Translations under genes and position numbers: made by a program
The notes under the pieces: generated by a model
Databases searched by the model: none
The model's input: only the letters and a program-made list of their open reading frames with translations
Told to the model about the DNA's origin: nothing
Shown here: piece by piece, positions 44,301 through 49,312 of the stretch
How positions within the stretch are numbered: position 1 is the stretch's first letter
How the letters are laid out: each line of letters opens with the position of its first letter
DNA from: Metellina segmentata
Lineage: Eukaryota > Arthropoda > Arachnida > Araneae > Tetragnathidae
Assembly: GCA_947359465.1 (NCBI GenBank)
Contig: OX375878.1
Coordinates: 92,813,377 to 92,877,376, forward strand
Length of the DNA: 64,000 bases
Reading direction: 5' to 3'

Positions 44301-46133
44301 AAAGAACTTTGTGTTATGAAAAAGGATCTTTGAAAGTCTCATTCATTGAAATGAATATAGAAGGACTTGCACAAAACGGCAATATTTTGGAACTTAAAAT
44401 AGTACAGTTGTACAAATAAATTTTTTCTTGGATGTAAATCAGTTTTGATTAAAACAGGAACAAGATATTCTCATTATTGTAAAAGAAAGAAGTATAAACA
44501 GCTAATTCGATTTTAAAATATTGTTTAACTCGGAAGTTGCCTACTAGGCAGACTTACTACCGCTTCAATTTTATCTGTCATTAATTAAGCAAACATACTG
44601 TTTGACAAGCATCTGTCAAAAATTATTGTCGTTGTAATTTTTTTTTTTTTAAATAATAATGACTAACAAAAACAAGACATTTGTAGAAAACTATTCTTTC
44701 AAAATCTTGTTTCACACAGAAAAAGACTCAGTTTTCTATTTCTTTTGCTTTTTAGGTGATTGGTGGTGATTCTCCCAGAACAGTTGTAGATTTCATGCCA
44801 GATATACTCATGGCTCTTAATAAGAAATACTTTGACAATTTGTGTCGTTGGTTAGTTCCTTTTACTCTGCAAGAAGGTTTCCCCTCTTATAGAGTCTCAC
44901 AGCGTCAGAAAGAAAATTTTGTAAAGTTAGTAATAAAGTAAGTAAAAATTGTGTGCAGTTCATATAAAATTTTAAAGTCTCTTTAGTACCATAAATTCTG
45001 TATAATATGGTTTTAAGGTATAGTTTAAAAGGTTATGCTTAATAAAAGATCTAAAAACAGAAAAGAATATGAGATGTAGAAATCATGTAAGAAAATATCC
45101 CATGTCTGTAATCTTAAAAACTTTTAAGAATCCTCAAAGTTAACTTTTATCAGTATTTAAACAAGAGACATTTATTAATAAACAGTCAAGTGTAATTTTG
45201 TGTGTCGAGGTTTTCATATCATAGAACATTGTCATTTTCATATTTTAAACTTTTTCTATATGATATTTATTACATTTTATGACCTTTTTAATGGCTTTAT
45301 CTTTAGTTTCTATCATTGCACTACAAGAGAGATTTTTTAATCACTGACTGGGTACATTTTACACCTAATATTCTTACCATGCTTTCAAGGCACAGCTTAA
45401 TGATAGAGAGGCTAGACATTCATTCAGGTTTACAAACATCCATACCTTAGATTCATATCTAAAACCTCCCACTACAGAAGTCACCACTAAGATTAGTTAT
45501 TGGTTAATTTTAACTTAATTAAGGAATTACAGTCATAATAAATCCTTATAGGGATGTCACAGGTGACTGTTTTTAAGTAAAATCATCTCATAAGTTACTG
45601 ATTTCAAACTTTTGGTGACTTTTTTTCAAATTCACCAAAGGCAATGTAAATTTAGTTTTCCTTTTTAACTAATATCAGTTGGAAAATATATTTCTTTAGA
45701 GAGAACTTTGAAGGGACCGTTTTCGAAGTTTTGGTGCCAGGCCCATGGGAAAGAAAAACATTTGAATCTTGTTACTAGATTGTCATGAAAAACTTGTTAA
45801 GAAATTTGCAAGATCTTTAGTGTCTGTTTCATACTTTATTAGCACCTTTTGAGTTTTAGATCATTCATTTTGTATCTGAGCTACTAAAATAGAGTTCAAG
45901 AGATTTTTTCCTGCTGTTTTTAAAAATGTATGCTACTACTTCAGAAGTGCTTTGGCTATGGCAGCCTTGTACTTACCTTTCAAATTTCTAGGTTGTTTAT
46001 CAGTGTCCGTTTCTCTTTCAGGGAAAGAACGAATAAGAGAAGATTAAAAGAAACAGTCACTGAATTCAGTCTTCTATGTAGAGGCCTGATTGGCACAGAA
46101 TATGCAGCTCAATCTTGTCAATCTCTATCCTGA
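8304..46133 (+). CDS. IPO13: Importin-13, complete gene, 20 coding exons (span)
   Basis: Importin-13 is a karyopherin-beta family receptor. In known orthologues it imports cargo such as UBC9 and the MAGO-Y14 dimer and exports eIF1A, under RanGTP control. Twenty exons splice to 2898 nt, or 965 residues plus stop; the vertebrate protein is about the same length. Residues about 28-95 form the importin-beta N-terminal (Ran-binding) domain, with QVSPEAWQFAWQLL. Next come an exportin-1-like segment (about 100-260) and HEAT-type helices to the end. The C-terminus has KERTNKRRLKE and LLCRGL, as in IPO13 and unlike transportin-3, its nearest paralogue. The ATG sits in the good context atcaaaATGG and an in-frame stop precedes it. 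All introns are GT-AG with consistent phase, and no exon is broken. ATTAAA at 46312 is the likely poly(A) signal. The transposons in its introns leave every coding exon intact. Confidence 0.96.
8349..10433 (+). other. IPO13 intron 1
   Basis: 2085 bp, AT-rich. The only recognised insert is a diverged SINE2 tail (10212-10265). The rest holds nothing I can name. Confidence 0.6.
10212..10265 (+). repeat. SINE2 tail fragment
   Basis: The segment ggtttggtgcagtttggcta followed by aatatggcc matches the tails at 27149 and 31041 that end the SINE2 copies. Confidence 0.55.
10434..10553 (+). CDS. IPO13: IPO13 exon 2 (residues 16-55)
   Basis: Acceptor ttttttcag, donor gtacaa, phase 0 at both ends. Encodes LHHFYNDVESQAQANQFL and QVSPEAWQFAWQLLHPSK, the start of the importin-beta N-terminal domain. 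Confidence 0.96.
12098..13690 (+). mobile_element. DNA transposon with GGGGAARGTGGGGCA inverted ends, pogo-like
   Basis: The left end GTAGGGGAAGGTGGGGCAAG mirrors the right end, whose reverse complement is GTAGGGGAAAGTGGGGCAGT; both continue into TGTTACA. Inside, at 12945-13280, the + strand keeps pieces of a transposase C-terminal tail: an acidic DSDNVSFSELQSD stretch, then GDYIIV and a LVFP-type end. This tail style is seen in pogo/jerky-like transposases. Frames are broken and most of the transposase is gone. It lies in IPO13 intron 2. The target duplication is not clear. Confidence 0.65.
14078..14245 (+). CDS. IPO13: IPO13 exon 3 (residues 56-111)
   Basis: Acceptor ggtttag, donor gtaagt, phase 0. 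Encodes VQFFGASTLHCKISKHW and GPKVILTRLCIA, closely matching the IPO13 block QYFGASALHIKISRYW and its GSKIVLTRLC. Confidence 0.97.
14246..15351 (+). other. IPO13 intron 3
   Basis: 1106 bp. It contains a run of nine G at about 14790 and homopolymer-rich stretches. No mobile element with supportable ends was found. Confidence 0.45.
15352..15450 (+). CDS. IPO13: IPO13 exon 4 (residues 112-144)
   Basis: Acceptor tttttag, donor gtatgg (weaker than the others), phase 0. Encodes IPDFWPTAVSDLTTALQP, matching the MPDAWPCAVADMV region of IPO13. Confidence 0.92.
16231..16633 (+). pseudogene. piggyBac transposase N-terminal remnant
   Basis: The frame contains LSKEEIERILFNDTDESD and an acidic run, parallel to LTQAEIEAILFQDTDESD in the transposase at 62513. 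It then shifts frame near 16440-16480 and continues with SPVHDLPPGSSPLDYLKLFL, again parallel to that protein. The first codon of the open frame is GTG, not ATG. The catalytic DDD core is absent. Confidence 0.8.
16886..17264 (+). repeat. R1 repeat (unclassified interspersed family), copy A
   Basis: Begins with the hairpins ttggtttgcttcgcaaaccaa and ggccactgcgtggcc. Near its end it carries ttttaaaatgttctagatta and cataagattcgtcagg-like sequence, and it ends acaaac..ttttataatcgtag. The same order recurs at 19140, 41217 and 48160/49798. The 3' sequence resembles short ends of non-LTR-like elements, but the class is uncertain. Nested in the piggyBac element. Confidence 0.7.
18960..19013 (+). CDS. 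IPO13: IPO13 exon 5 (residues 145-162)
   Basis: A short 54-nt exon. Acceptor cttttag, donor gtaagt, phase 0. Encodes PQQVAHVLLQLLTVLSEE, equivalent to the LLELLTVLPEE block of IPO13. Confidence 0.95.
19140..19656 (+). repeat. R1 repeat, copy B
   Basis: Shares ggtattgatctggtgtaaaa, ttgaaatttttgctcttatc and ttaattttaaaatgttct with the other copies, and ends ttttttataatagtagat. The start is uncertain. Located in IPO13 intron 5. Confidence 0.65.
19657..19740 (+). repeat. SINE1 body fragment
   Basis: The segment gtggaagtttggagagtgg, gcgacagttcaggtgt and cgtcatctga matches the middle of SINE1 (49149-49200). It directly abuts the R1 end. The 73-codon frame across it is not a gene. Confidence 0.6.
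20121..20413 (+). CDS. IPO13: IPO13 exon 6 (residues 163-260, last codon split)
   Basis: Acceptor acaattcag gives FQTTHL after exon 5, matching EEFQTS in vertebrate IPO13; this decides between two nearby AG sites. Encodes MALKCYSSWAVLG, equivalent to VLKCFSSWVQL. Donor gtaagt after two bases of a Lys codon. Confidence 0.95.
20464..21252 (-). mobile_element. mariner element, internally deleted
   Basis: Bounded by TA on both sides. The end TTGGGATTATGCGAAAGTTT resembles the other end, which reads TTGGGTTGATGCAAACATTT in reverse complement. The minus strand at 20536-20655 encodes HLDQFFGQKPRNFYERWIMQ and then a VIEQNATYYID end, the known C-terminus of mariner transposases. The rest is frame-broken or missing. 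It sits at the start of IPO13 intron 6, 50 bp after exon 6. Confidence 0.85.
20536..20655 (-). pseudogene. mariner transposase C-terminal remnant
   Basis: About 40 codons with the mariner family end (HLD.FF..KP.NFY, then LPE..KVIEQN). The catalytic DD34D motifs are not found in the remaining 0.6 kb. Confidence 0.8.
21370..21825. repeat. Low-copy repeat rich in ctggaaaa/agtcagg words
   Basis: Words such as gggaaaacctggaattgtcag, catggaaaattatg, acctggaaaatg and aacccggaaaagtcagg recur in one stretch, which suggests a decayed tandemly organised element. The two roughly 61-codon frames here do not look like genes. Class unknown. Confidence 0.4.
21826..22923 (+). other. Intron 6 middle, higher-GC insert of unknown origin
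   Basis: From about 21950 to 22480 the base composition is clearly less AT-rich than the neighbouring intron. No coding frame or terminal repeats were recognised. The ttcaacattaaat-type stretches near 22560 and 22728 look like a diverged duplication. Confidence 0.35.
22924..23093. mobile_element. 170-bp MITE with TA duplication (pogo/Tigger-like ends)
   Basis: The ends CAGTAAAATCTCAGTAT and CAATGAAATCTCAGTAT (reverse complement of the right end) are inverted and flanked by TA. CAGT..AATCTC-type ends with TA targets are typical of pogo/Tigger derivatives. Confidence 0.75.
23429..23513 (+). CDS. IPO13: IPO13 exon 7 (residues 260-288)
   Basis: Acceptor cttttcag, donor gtatga. Completes the split Lys codon, then encodes HPSLILEMIEHLTHFDELLK. 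Ends at phase 0. Confidence 0.92.
23614..23742 (+). CDS. IPO13: IPO13 exon 8 (residues 289-331)
   Basis: Acceptor ttttcag after a 100-bp intron, donor gtatgt, phase 0. Encodes YGLIITVAENHCQLLLETIL, equivalent to CRIAVALGENHSRALLDQV of IPO13. Confidence 0.95.
23959..24170 (+). mobile_element. Helitron 5'-end fragment
   Basis: Begins A|TCTCTCTATATTAAAAAAAA and continues through gttgtttagctcgattctta and gatgcggctattagtttagg, parallel to 3771-3990. The 3' hairpin end is missing. It lies in IPO13 intron 8, on the same strand as the gene. Confidence 0.8.
24352..24432 (+). CDS. IPO13: IPO13 exon 9 (residues 332-358)
   Basis: Acceptor actttcag, donor gtaagt, phase 0. Encodes CSSTPGQYPIDE and AFGFWYILQ, matching CTGIPGHYPVNE and LTFWYTLQ of IPO13. 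Confidence 0.97.
24433..25087 (+). other. IPO13 intron 9, with a strong hairpin
   Basis: 655 bp with no recognised mobile element. A perfect 16-bp stem (cgctctttatttgatg, loop ggtca) lies at 24953-24989. The two open frames here lack family motifs. Confidence 0.5.
25088..25223 (+). CDS. IPO13: IPO13 exon 10 (residues 359-404, last codon split)
   Basis: Acceptor cttgtag, donor gtgagt. Encodes DSIVSSSRGFESLLLVFHPI and LIKLRYPPENVYKQWKS. In IPO13 this follows FWYTLQDDIL and leads to the WSSDEKE block. Confidence 0.95.
25318..25367 (+). CDS. IPO13: IPO13 exon 11 (residues 404-420)
   Basis: 50 nt after a 94-bp intron. Acceptor tttacag, donor gtaagt. Encodes DEKESFRCYRQDIGDSI, matching SDEKEQFRIYRVDISDT. 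Ends at phase 0. Confidence 0.95.
27000..27245 (+). repeat. SINE2 copy
   Basis: A decayed tRNA-like head (ctgcaagttgtagacggcac, then tagttcaattcttgc as a B-box-like stretch) precedes a body and the tail tgcagtttggccaaatatgg. The copy at 30907-31085 has the same order. Confidence 0.6.
27149..27457 (+). repeat. Tandem triplication of the SINE2 tail plus flank
   Basis: Three near-identical units start at 27149, 27246 and 27352 (97, 106 and 106 bp). Unit 1 lacks aaccaaccc, present in units 2 and 3. Each unit joins the SINE2 tail to catatagatattttcttaca and its downstream flank. Minus-strand frames through it (MGWVGWVLWHNGH type) are repeat artefacts. Confidence 0.9.
28119..28220 (+). CDS. IPO13: IPO13 exon 12 (residues 421-454)
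   Basis: Acceptor gattgcag, donor gtaagt, phase 0. Encodes MYCYNILRHAALANLMAHLN, then an Asn/Pro linker ending SQWQ, equivalent to LMYVYEMLGAELLSNLYDKL and YSWQ. Confidence 0.95.
28816..29155 (+). repeat. Tandemly duplicated unit, about 142 bp, hAT-like word
   Basis: The block acatgcttgtcataaataca, tattctgtac, a gtggcgcagcca-like stretch and ttccaaagacaaatt occurs twice (28816, 28958). A third partial start (gttctgtacacaaat) follows a caccactg end near 29130. The agtggcgcagcca/caccactg words resemble hAT termini. Confidence 0.5.
29156..30247 (+). other. IPO13 intron 12, remainder
   Basis: No element with supportable ends. The patch gtaaggcacggcagtgccatt near 29344 resembles words at 11731 and 19140 and may be a minor repeat. 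Confidence 0.4.
30248..30395 (+). CDS. IPO13: IPO13 exon 13 (residues 455-504, last codon split)
   Basis: Acceptor atttcag, donor gtaaga. Encodes YLEACLFAFKEVAESVDIRE, then MFMTQLRSIPLQHIRI, equivalent to TEALLYGFQSIAETIDVNY in IPO13. Confidence 0.96.
30907..31085 (+). repeat. SINE2 copy with tRNA-like head
   Basis: The tRNA-like head (ctccatgactcagtggattt as an A-box region, taggtttgattcc as a B-box-like stretch) is followed by a body and by gtttggtgcagcttggccaa plus acatggccc. This is the tail found at 10212, 27149 and 53945. A decayed RNA polymerase III promoter is inferred. Confidence 0.65.
31620..31850 (-). pseudogene. Tc1-like transposase fragment with in-frame duplication
   Basis: The minus strand reads SPDLNSIESVCNAVGYHIAA, matching the Tc1 family block SPDLNPIEHxWDxLGRRI that holds the third catalytic residue. 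A perfect 33-bp tandem duplication (about 31724-31789) repeats HIAANTTFPRN in frame. Stops and shifts break the rest. Located in IPO13 intron 13. Confidence 0.6.
31851..32507 (+). other. IPO13 intron 13, 3' part
   Basis: About 650 bp of AT-rich intron with no recognised element. Confidence 0.4.
32508..32689 (+). CDS. IPO13: IPO13 exon 14 (residues 504-564)
   Basis: Acceptor tttctag, donor gtaatt (weaker). Completes a Gly codon, then encodes AFAEWINSHPEMLGCIIPLL and FALKDITRDCYTSMQPFAEQ, equivalent to GALSEWLADHP and LKKICRECKYDLPPYA. Confidence 0.95.
32729..33065 (-). mobile_element. 5'-truncated non-LTR retrotransposon 3' end
   Basis: On the minus strand, a frame (33036-32761) encodes ARHxLTRHDYLQQHLHKIG-like sequence, then CPLCSDSFMNRQHLAECSSL. 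This C-x2-C...H-x4-C signature lies at the C-terminal end of many arthropod jockey/CR1-like polyproteins. A run of 16 T at 32729-32744 is its poly(A) tail. The catalytic reverse transcriptase is absent, as expected of 5' truncation. It lies about 40 bp after the exon 14 donor, antisense to IPO13. Confidence 0.75.
33066..34548 (+). other. IPO13 intron 14, remainder
   Basis: AT-rich. A ctggcaac/ttttgactaata-rich stretch (33185-33380) may be related to 45540-45700. No coding signal. Confidence 0.4.
34549..34713 (+). CDS. IPO13: IPO13 exon 15 (residues 565-619)
   Basis: Acceptor cttttcag, donor gtaagt, phase 0. Encodes EKVRIVATIGKVLSIMPYAY and MEYLDTLLSSVFNQL, equivalent to the HKTSQCMWLMQALGFLLSAL region of IPO13. 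Confidence 0.95.
34856..35351. mobile_element. hAT-like MITE, about 0.5 kb
   Basis: The left end CAGAGTTCCCATGG and the right end, reading CAGGGTTCCCACACT in reverse complement, form short inverted repeats of hAT type. Flanking octamers (gtttaaag, tagagctt) do not match, so the target duplication has decayed or the ends are slightly misplaced. No coding content. Located in IPO13 intron 15. Confidence 0.6.
35425..35667 (+). CDS. IPO13: IPO13 exon 16 (residues 620-700)
   Basis: Acceptor ttgtttag, donor gtattt (weak), phase 0. Encodes PSANSAVIIVHNLHMLSMLF and ATLDTHYEKD, matching NPSNKLAIVHILGLLSNLFTTLD. An acidic loop (EKDPEKDESETSES) replaces the shorter acidic loop of the human protein. Confidence 0.95.
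35668..36485 (+). other. IPO13 intron 16, 5' part
   Basis: AT-rich with no recognised element before the TTA-flanked transposon at 36486. Confidence 0.4.
36486..37689. mobile_element. Harbinger-like non-autonomous element, TTA duplication
   Basis: The ends TGGCTGTATTCACAAGTC and, in reverse complement, TGGCCATATTCACAAGTC extend into GAGTTAACT on both sides. Both ends are flanked by TTA (36483-36485, 37690-37692), the three-base TWA target used by PIF/Harbinger elements. No transposase frame inside. It contains a 228-bp palindrome (36750-36977) and a tandem actgg patch (about 36731-36746). Confidence 0.8.
36750..36977. repeat. Imperfect 228-bp palindrome (foldback MITE-like)
   Basis: Arms of about 105 bp run from gggagtatcaataagtaac to tattacttttc, then mirror after a spacer around catgcatg to gttacttattgatactccc. 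Mismatches are few. Probably a foldback element inserted in the Harbinger-like element. Confidence 0.85.
37690..38400 (-). pseudogene. Probable piggyBac transposase relic
   Basis: On the minus strand near 37700-37790, one frame reads RCKNCGGSVYGCKKCQVPLH, the Cys-rich finger that ends many piggyBac transposases. About 0.5 kb upstream, near 38340-38395, the minus strand reads FFSRDSDSESDSGHKT-like acidic sequence that could be the N-terminus. The core between is frame-broken or deleted. The Harbinger-like element borders it at 37690. The zinc-finger part is convincing, the rest tentative. Confidence 0.5.
38271..38291 (+). repeat. (CT)n microsatellite
   Basis: About ten CT units; mirrored as (ER)n in the minus-strand frame. 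Confidence 0.8.
39219..40290 (+). mobile_element. Tigger/pogo element, internally deleted
   Basis: The ends CAGTGTGAAACTTCGGTTAA and, in reverse complement, CAGCGAAACTTAGATTAAT are Tigger-style inverted repeats, with TA on the right side. From 39593 the frame reads MAEKRKLVLLDL, then a stop. After it come NKSETATSIALIYGIGRNTV and NDIKCDAEK, the CENP-B-like helix-turn-helix start of Tigger/jerky transposases. It then jumps to a late segment (LDIFINDEILSCVIDIKEEI). The DDE core is gone. Located in IPO13 intron 16. Confidence 0.85.
39593..39915 (+). pseudogene. Tigger transposase N-terminal remnant
   Basis: Broken by an in-frame TAG after about 12 codons and by later stops. GIGRNTVNDIK is the helix-turn-helix signature of the family. 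Confidence 0.8.
40467..40880 (+). CDS. IPO13: IPO13 exon 17 (residues 701-838)
   Basis: The longest exon (414 nt). Acceptor tttttccag, donor gtaagt, phase 0. Encodes FLPDMLNLLLHLYKGCPHPY, then VLDMTKQLLILFVDDA and LSLPEKPTVRAASGFL, equivalent to SALDLTRQLVHIFAHEP and LKFPEAPTVKASCGFF of IPO13. Confidence 0.97.
41045..41216 (+). repeat. R1 repeat, copy C (short)
   Basis: Starts with ctagccactgtgtggccagc and tgttgcccgtgacaattcc. Contains ttcattttaaaatgttctag and the gtgtgcccaaatttcattat block, then runs into copy D. Confidence 0.65.
41217..42112 (+). repeat. R1 repeat, copy D (long)
   Basis: Contains gtgattgctatgcaatt, two internal copies of the ggtatcgatctg...cagatttcaaat block (41462, 41729), ctcttgataccgttgccatt and the standard 3' end (gccatagattcgtcaggaca, gacagacaaacac, ttttataatagtaag). 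The internal duplication is a feature of this copy. Located in IPO13 intron 17. Confidence 0.7.
42113..43947 (+). other. IPO13 intron 17, 3' part
   Basis: A segment at 42330-42425 (ttcgaagttttgg, then tgctagattgtcgtaaaa) is related to 45718-45810. No gene or element ends recognised in the rest. Confidence 0.4.
43948..44037 (+). CDS. IPO13: IPO13 exon 18 (residues 839-868)
   Basis: Acceptor gtttcag, donor gtttgt (weak), phase 0. Encodes TEFISHSRETPNMLNVVNSQ and GELLVMQTLK, equivalent to TELLPRCGE through RMLLIAVLEA. Confidence 0.93.
44038..44755 (+). other. IPO13 intron 18
   Basis: 718 bp, AT-rich, no element recognised. Confidence 0.5.
44756..44937 (+). CDS. IPO13: IPO13 exon 19 (residues 869-929, last codon split)
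   Basis: Acceptor cttttag, donor gtaagt. Encodes VVDFMPDILMALNKKYFDNL and LQEGFPSYRVSQRQKENF, matching MDCFADILFALNKHCFSLL and PPGFPSARLSPEQKDTF. Confidence 0.97.
45540..45810 (+). repeat. Minor interspersed repeat in intron 19
   Basis: The stretch ttttcgaagttttgg through tgttactagattgtcatgaa parallels 42330-42425. Class unknown. Confidence 0.35.
46022..46133 (+). CDS. IPO13: IPO13 exon 20 (residues 929-965, stop)
   Basis: Acceptor tctctttcag. Completes a Lys codon, then encodes ERTNKRRLKETVTEFSLLCR and GLIGTEYAAQSCQSLS before TGA, matching RERVNKRRVKEMVKEM and LLCRGLHGTDYTADY, the conserved IPO13 C-terminus. Confidence 0.97.
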
Positions 46134-46311
46134 CTTTTAAGAATTGATAGTTTTAACTTATTTGTTTAAAAATCTATTTTCATATTTTAGATCCAAGCTA
46201 GTCTGGATTTCGAAATAATGTCACTTATTTGTAAATTTCTTTCATTCCTTCATACTCTTTATTTATAAAAATTCTTAACATGTGTGCACATGTATATTTT
46301 GTTAACTCGTT

Positions 46312-46317
46312 ATTAAA
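46312..46317 (+). terminator. Likely IPO13 poly(A) signal ATTAAA
   Basis: The common variant ATTAAA, 178 bases after the stop codon. No AATAAA lies closer. An inverted Helitron begins 45 bases further on. Confidence 0.5.
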
Positions 46318-46361
46318 AAAGTAGACTGATTTGTATTGTCATTTAAGAATTATTTTAAACA

Positions 46362-47730
46362 CTAGGGGGCTCTGCCCCCTTTCTCGCACCAACACTCTTT
46401 TTGCAGTCAATCTTCTGCGATGGCGAAACCTCCACTCCCTGCTCTCCTATACATGCAATCCCATTTGGTATGATTCACAACTCTTTTTGCATATACAATT
46501 TGGTTTGCTTCGCAAACCAAAACTTATTTTGCAGTGTCGATCTCCTGCAACAACGAAACTACCTTAAAACTTCGTATAATCCTTATTTTACTTTCCGGTC
46601 CATGACGTCACTGCGAGGGCTTCGCCCCCTGCTCTCTAACGCTCGCAAACCAACACTCCTTTCGCAAGTGATTTTTGTTTTTAACTTTAACACATAATGC
46701 CCCCTAAACTAATAGTCGCATCAGTAAAAAACCTTCGCGATGTTCTTTCCTGGTACAATTTTGAAGGAACCATGTTAATCTCGAAATATTTGGATGTGTA
46801 CTTTCTTGCAAAACCGTATGAGAATCGATGGGAATAAGCGAACTCAGCCTTTTGGACTCCGTGCCAGGCGTTACAGCGAGTTTCAGTAGAATTTTGTTTT
46901 AAAAATCGTTGCTATGGTGATTGTAGCTACGATAAATTTGATATCTGACAAACCCGTTAGTTAAAAATGCAACCTTTCATTTCACCGTTTCCTCTTCCTC
47001 TGCGCGATCAAAAATTTGTACACTCGCAAAATTATAATTTTCCTTGCATCGAATTTATTTATGAACCAATTTTAAAAATAATTATACAATAAAAAAGAGT
47101 GCATTCTAAGGTTTTCGTTGATGTTTTCAAATTTAAAAAATAATTGTATTAAGCTATAGATATGACAGTTTTAACAAAAAGTAACGAAAATTTCCTAATA
47201 TTTTGAAATATGCGTGACCAACTTTTGATTGCATCAAATTTATTTATTAATCAATTTCAAAAATAACTGTGCTGTAAGAAAGAACGTTCTAAGGTTCCCT
47301 GCGAAGTTTTCAAATTAAAAAACTAATAGTAATAAGATATAGATCTGTCAGTTTAAAAAAAAAAAATCCTGAATTTAAAAAAATATATCGGAAACCAAAT
47401 TGAAATTTCTAAAAAAAAACTTGACGTTGTGCAAAAGTTAATTTTACACATAAAGAGGTATTCTAAAAAAATCACTTCTGAAGACTCAAATTGCATGTGT
47501 TTTGCTCACTCATGTTAGAAATTTCGCTCTTTCAACATCAACACTTTAATAAACACTAAACTAATAGCCGCATTGGAAAAAAAATTTATTCTGCTTCTTT
47601 CCTGTACAATTTTGAACATACCATGTCAATTTTGTCATTTTCTGATACGTACTTTCTCAAGAAACTGTCTTAAGAATCGAGCAAAAAAACGAGTTTCCAA
47701 TCCTGCTGCAGTAATTTTTTTTAATATAGA
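46362..47730 (-). mobile_element. Non-autonomous Helitron, copy 2 (inverted)
   Basis: Read on the minus strand it begins A|TCTATATTAAAAAAAATTAC. It keeps the gatgcggctattagttt-type block and the repeat units, and ends in a hairpin (agggggc, loop, gccccct in 46364-46380) plus CTAG. No Rep/helicase frame. It carries the ttggtttgcttcgcaaaccaa hairpin at 46500-46520. It starts just past the IPO13 poly(A) signal, so transcripts that read through would carry it antisense. Confidence 0.78.
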
Positions 47731-48159
47731 TATTTTGTGGGTTGGCATGAACTGTTTCACATATTCAACCCTCTCGAAAATTTTGTTATTCCCAGTGGGC
47801 GTATTTATACTTCTGCTGCCTAGGGGGGCTACCCAGCAGTCTAATGATATTCCCACTACACCTCACCTCCCCTTAAAGTGCCAACTTCTTTCACGCTCAC
47901 TTCCTTATCAATAGCACATTACACTCATTCAAACATTTTATTTTTGAATTGGTTAACATTTTTATTTATTTTCTGTTTTTATTGTTGCTTTTGGTATTTT
48001 TCCGAAAACATTACTGGATGCAAGAACTAGGCATGTATCGAAAAATGGTATACTTTGAGTTATACATAACTTAACACAGCTGAGATACAGAATTTAATGC
48101 AAGCTCTAGGCTACTTTTTTGCTAAAGCTGTCTATTGGAATATATCTTGTAAAGAACTA
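47731..48159. other. Spacer between Helitron and R1 copy E
   Basis: No gene or repeat recognised. Confidence 0.4.
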
Positions 48160-48606
48160 GCTAGCACAGCGTTGCCCGTGACAGTTCTTTTCGTGGGGTT
48201 AGGTGTGACCACTGCTCAGTGGCGTAGCAAAGTCAGGCGGTAACCGGTGCGGTAAATTTCTTTTGTCACCCCCATTGAAATTATTAAAAGAAGAAAAGAA
48301 TAAGATACAATTACAATAGTTATTTTCTGGTTTATTTCTATGCATTGAGACATAAGCACTTATTTTCTTAACTCTGTCCTCTGCAAGTTTTGAAATGACA
48401 TCAAAATCAATTTATTTCGCTAATTTGTTTTCAATTAACAAAATAGCTAATGCAGAGAGCCGAACTTTACTCATAGTGGACCTGAGCTAACTCGTGATTA
48501 ATTTTATAGTTTTGAAAAACACCTCGTGTGATGCTCCTGAAACACATATCGTTAACAAGATTCTAGAAGCTAAAGTTAGATTTGGTAATTAATTAATTTT
48601 TTAATT

Positions 48607-48713
48607 AACGTAGTACTAGATAAACATAACGACGGTCCGGGATCAATCCCCTAAGGGAAAGATCCGAGGACAACACCACGTGATTTTGATCACGGTCATT
48701 TGACGAAAAGTTA
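48607..48713 (-). repeat. SINE1 3' fragment
   Basis: The stretch gacggtccgggatcaatccc and cgaggacaacaccacgtga matches the 3' half of SINE1 in reverse. It has no tRNA head. Confidence 0.75.
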
Positions 48714-48989
48714 GATTTGGAACAGAATCTGAAAGTTCATATTCAACAACAAACTAAAAATATTAAAGACCATTCCAGAGAATCTTTTGAAACTTTGGCG
48801 TCTTGTAGATGTTTTCTTAGTCGTGGAAACAAAGGATATCATCTTCACAAAGTTCGTCAGTTTTCGACTAAGTTTTGTAACTGAATCCGTTCGTCTTCTG
48901 AAGTTCTAATCAGATTCTTGGGCTCGAGAACTGCATACCGAGCTGTTATATTTACCATGTCTTTACAGCGAGTGTCCATTTCTTGATAA

Positions 48990-49312
48990 GCCGACCAACC
49001 GGTATAGTGGTTAAGGTGTTAGCCTCTAGATCGGAAGGTTCCTGGTTCGAATCCGGGTCCGGGCATGGATGTTTGTAAGCGTATGGTGTAGAGGCGGCTG
49101 GTGCACCTTAAATCTGTCGTGGCCGAAAGTCCTCACGTTTGGTTGGTGTGGAAGTGTGAAGAGTGGGGTGCCAGCTCAGGTGTTGCTGCGTCACCTGATC
49201 CTGGTTAAAAATTACGAGCTGTTGTCCTCGGATCTTTCCCTTAAGGGACTGATCCCGGACCGTCGTCAATAGCCAGTTGTGTTCCTCTAGTACGACCTTA
49301 ACAAAAGAATTA
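48990..49312 (+). repeat. SINE1, full-length, with 14-bp target duplication
   Basis: The tRNA-like head (48990-49062) has an A-box-like tatagtggttaagg and a perfect B-box ggttcgaatcc. The 323-bp element is flanked by ccatttcttgataa at 48976-48989 and 49313-49326. The head should act as an internal RNA polymerase III promoter. Open frames across it are not genes. The duplication implies target-primed insertion by a LINE partner. Confidence 0.93.

Noticed and set aside
8304..46133. Transportin-3 as the identity of the main gene
   Set aside because: The N-terminal QVSPEAWQFAWQLL block, FWYILQ, GQYP and the NKRRLKE...LLCRGL C-terminus match IPO13 rather than its paralogue.
46331..46697. Two + strand frames after IPO13
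   Set aside because: They lie in the inverted Helitron and have no family features.
48990..49062. tRNA gene
   Set aside because: A and B boxes are present, but the segment heads a 323-bp unit with its own target duplication and recurs elsewhere, so it is a SINE head.
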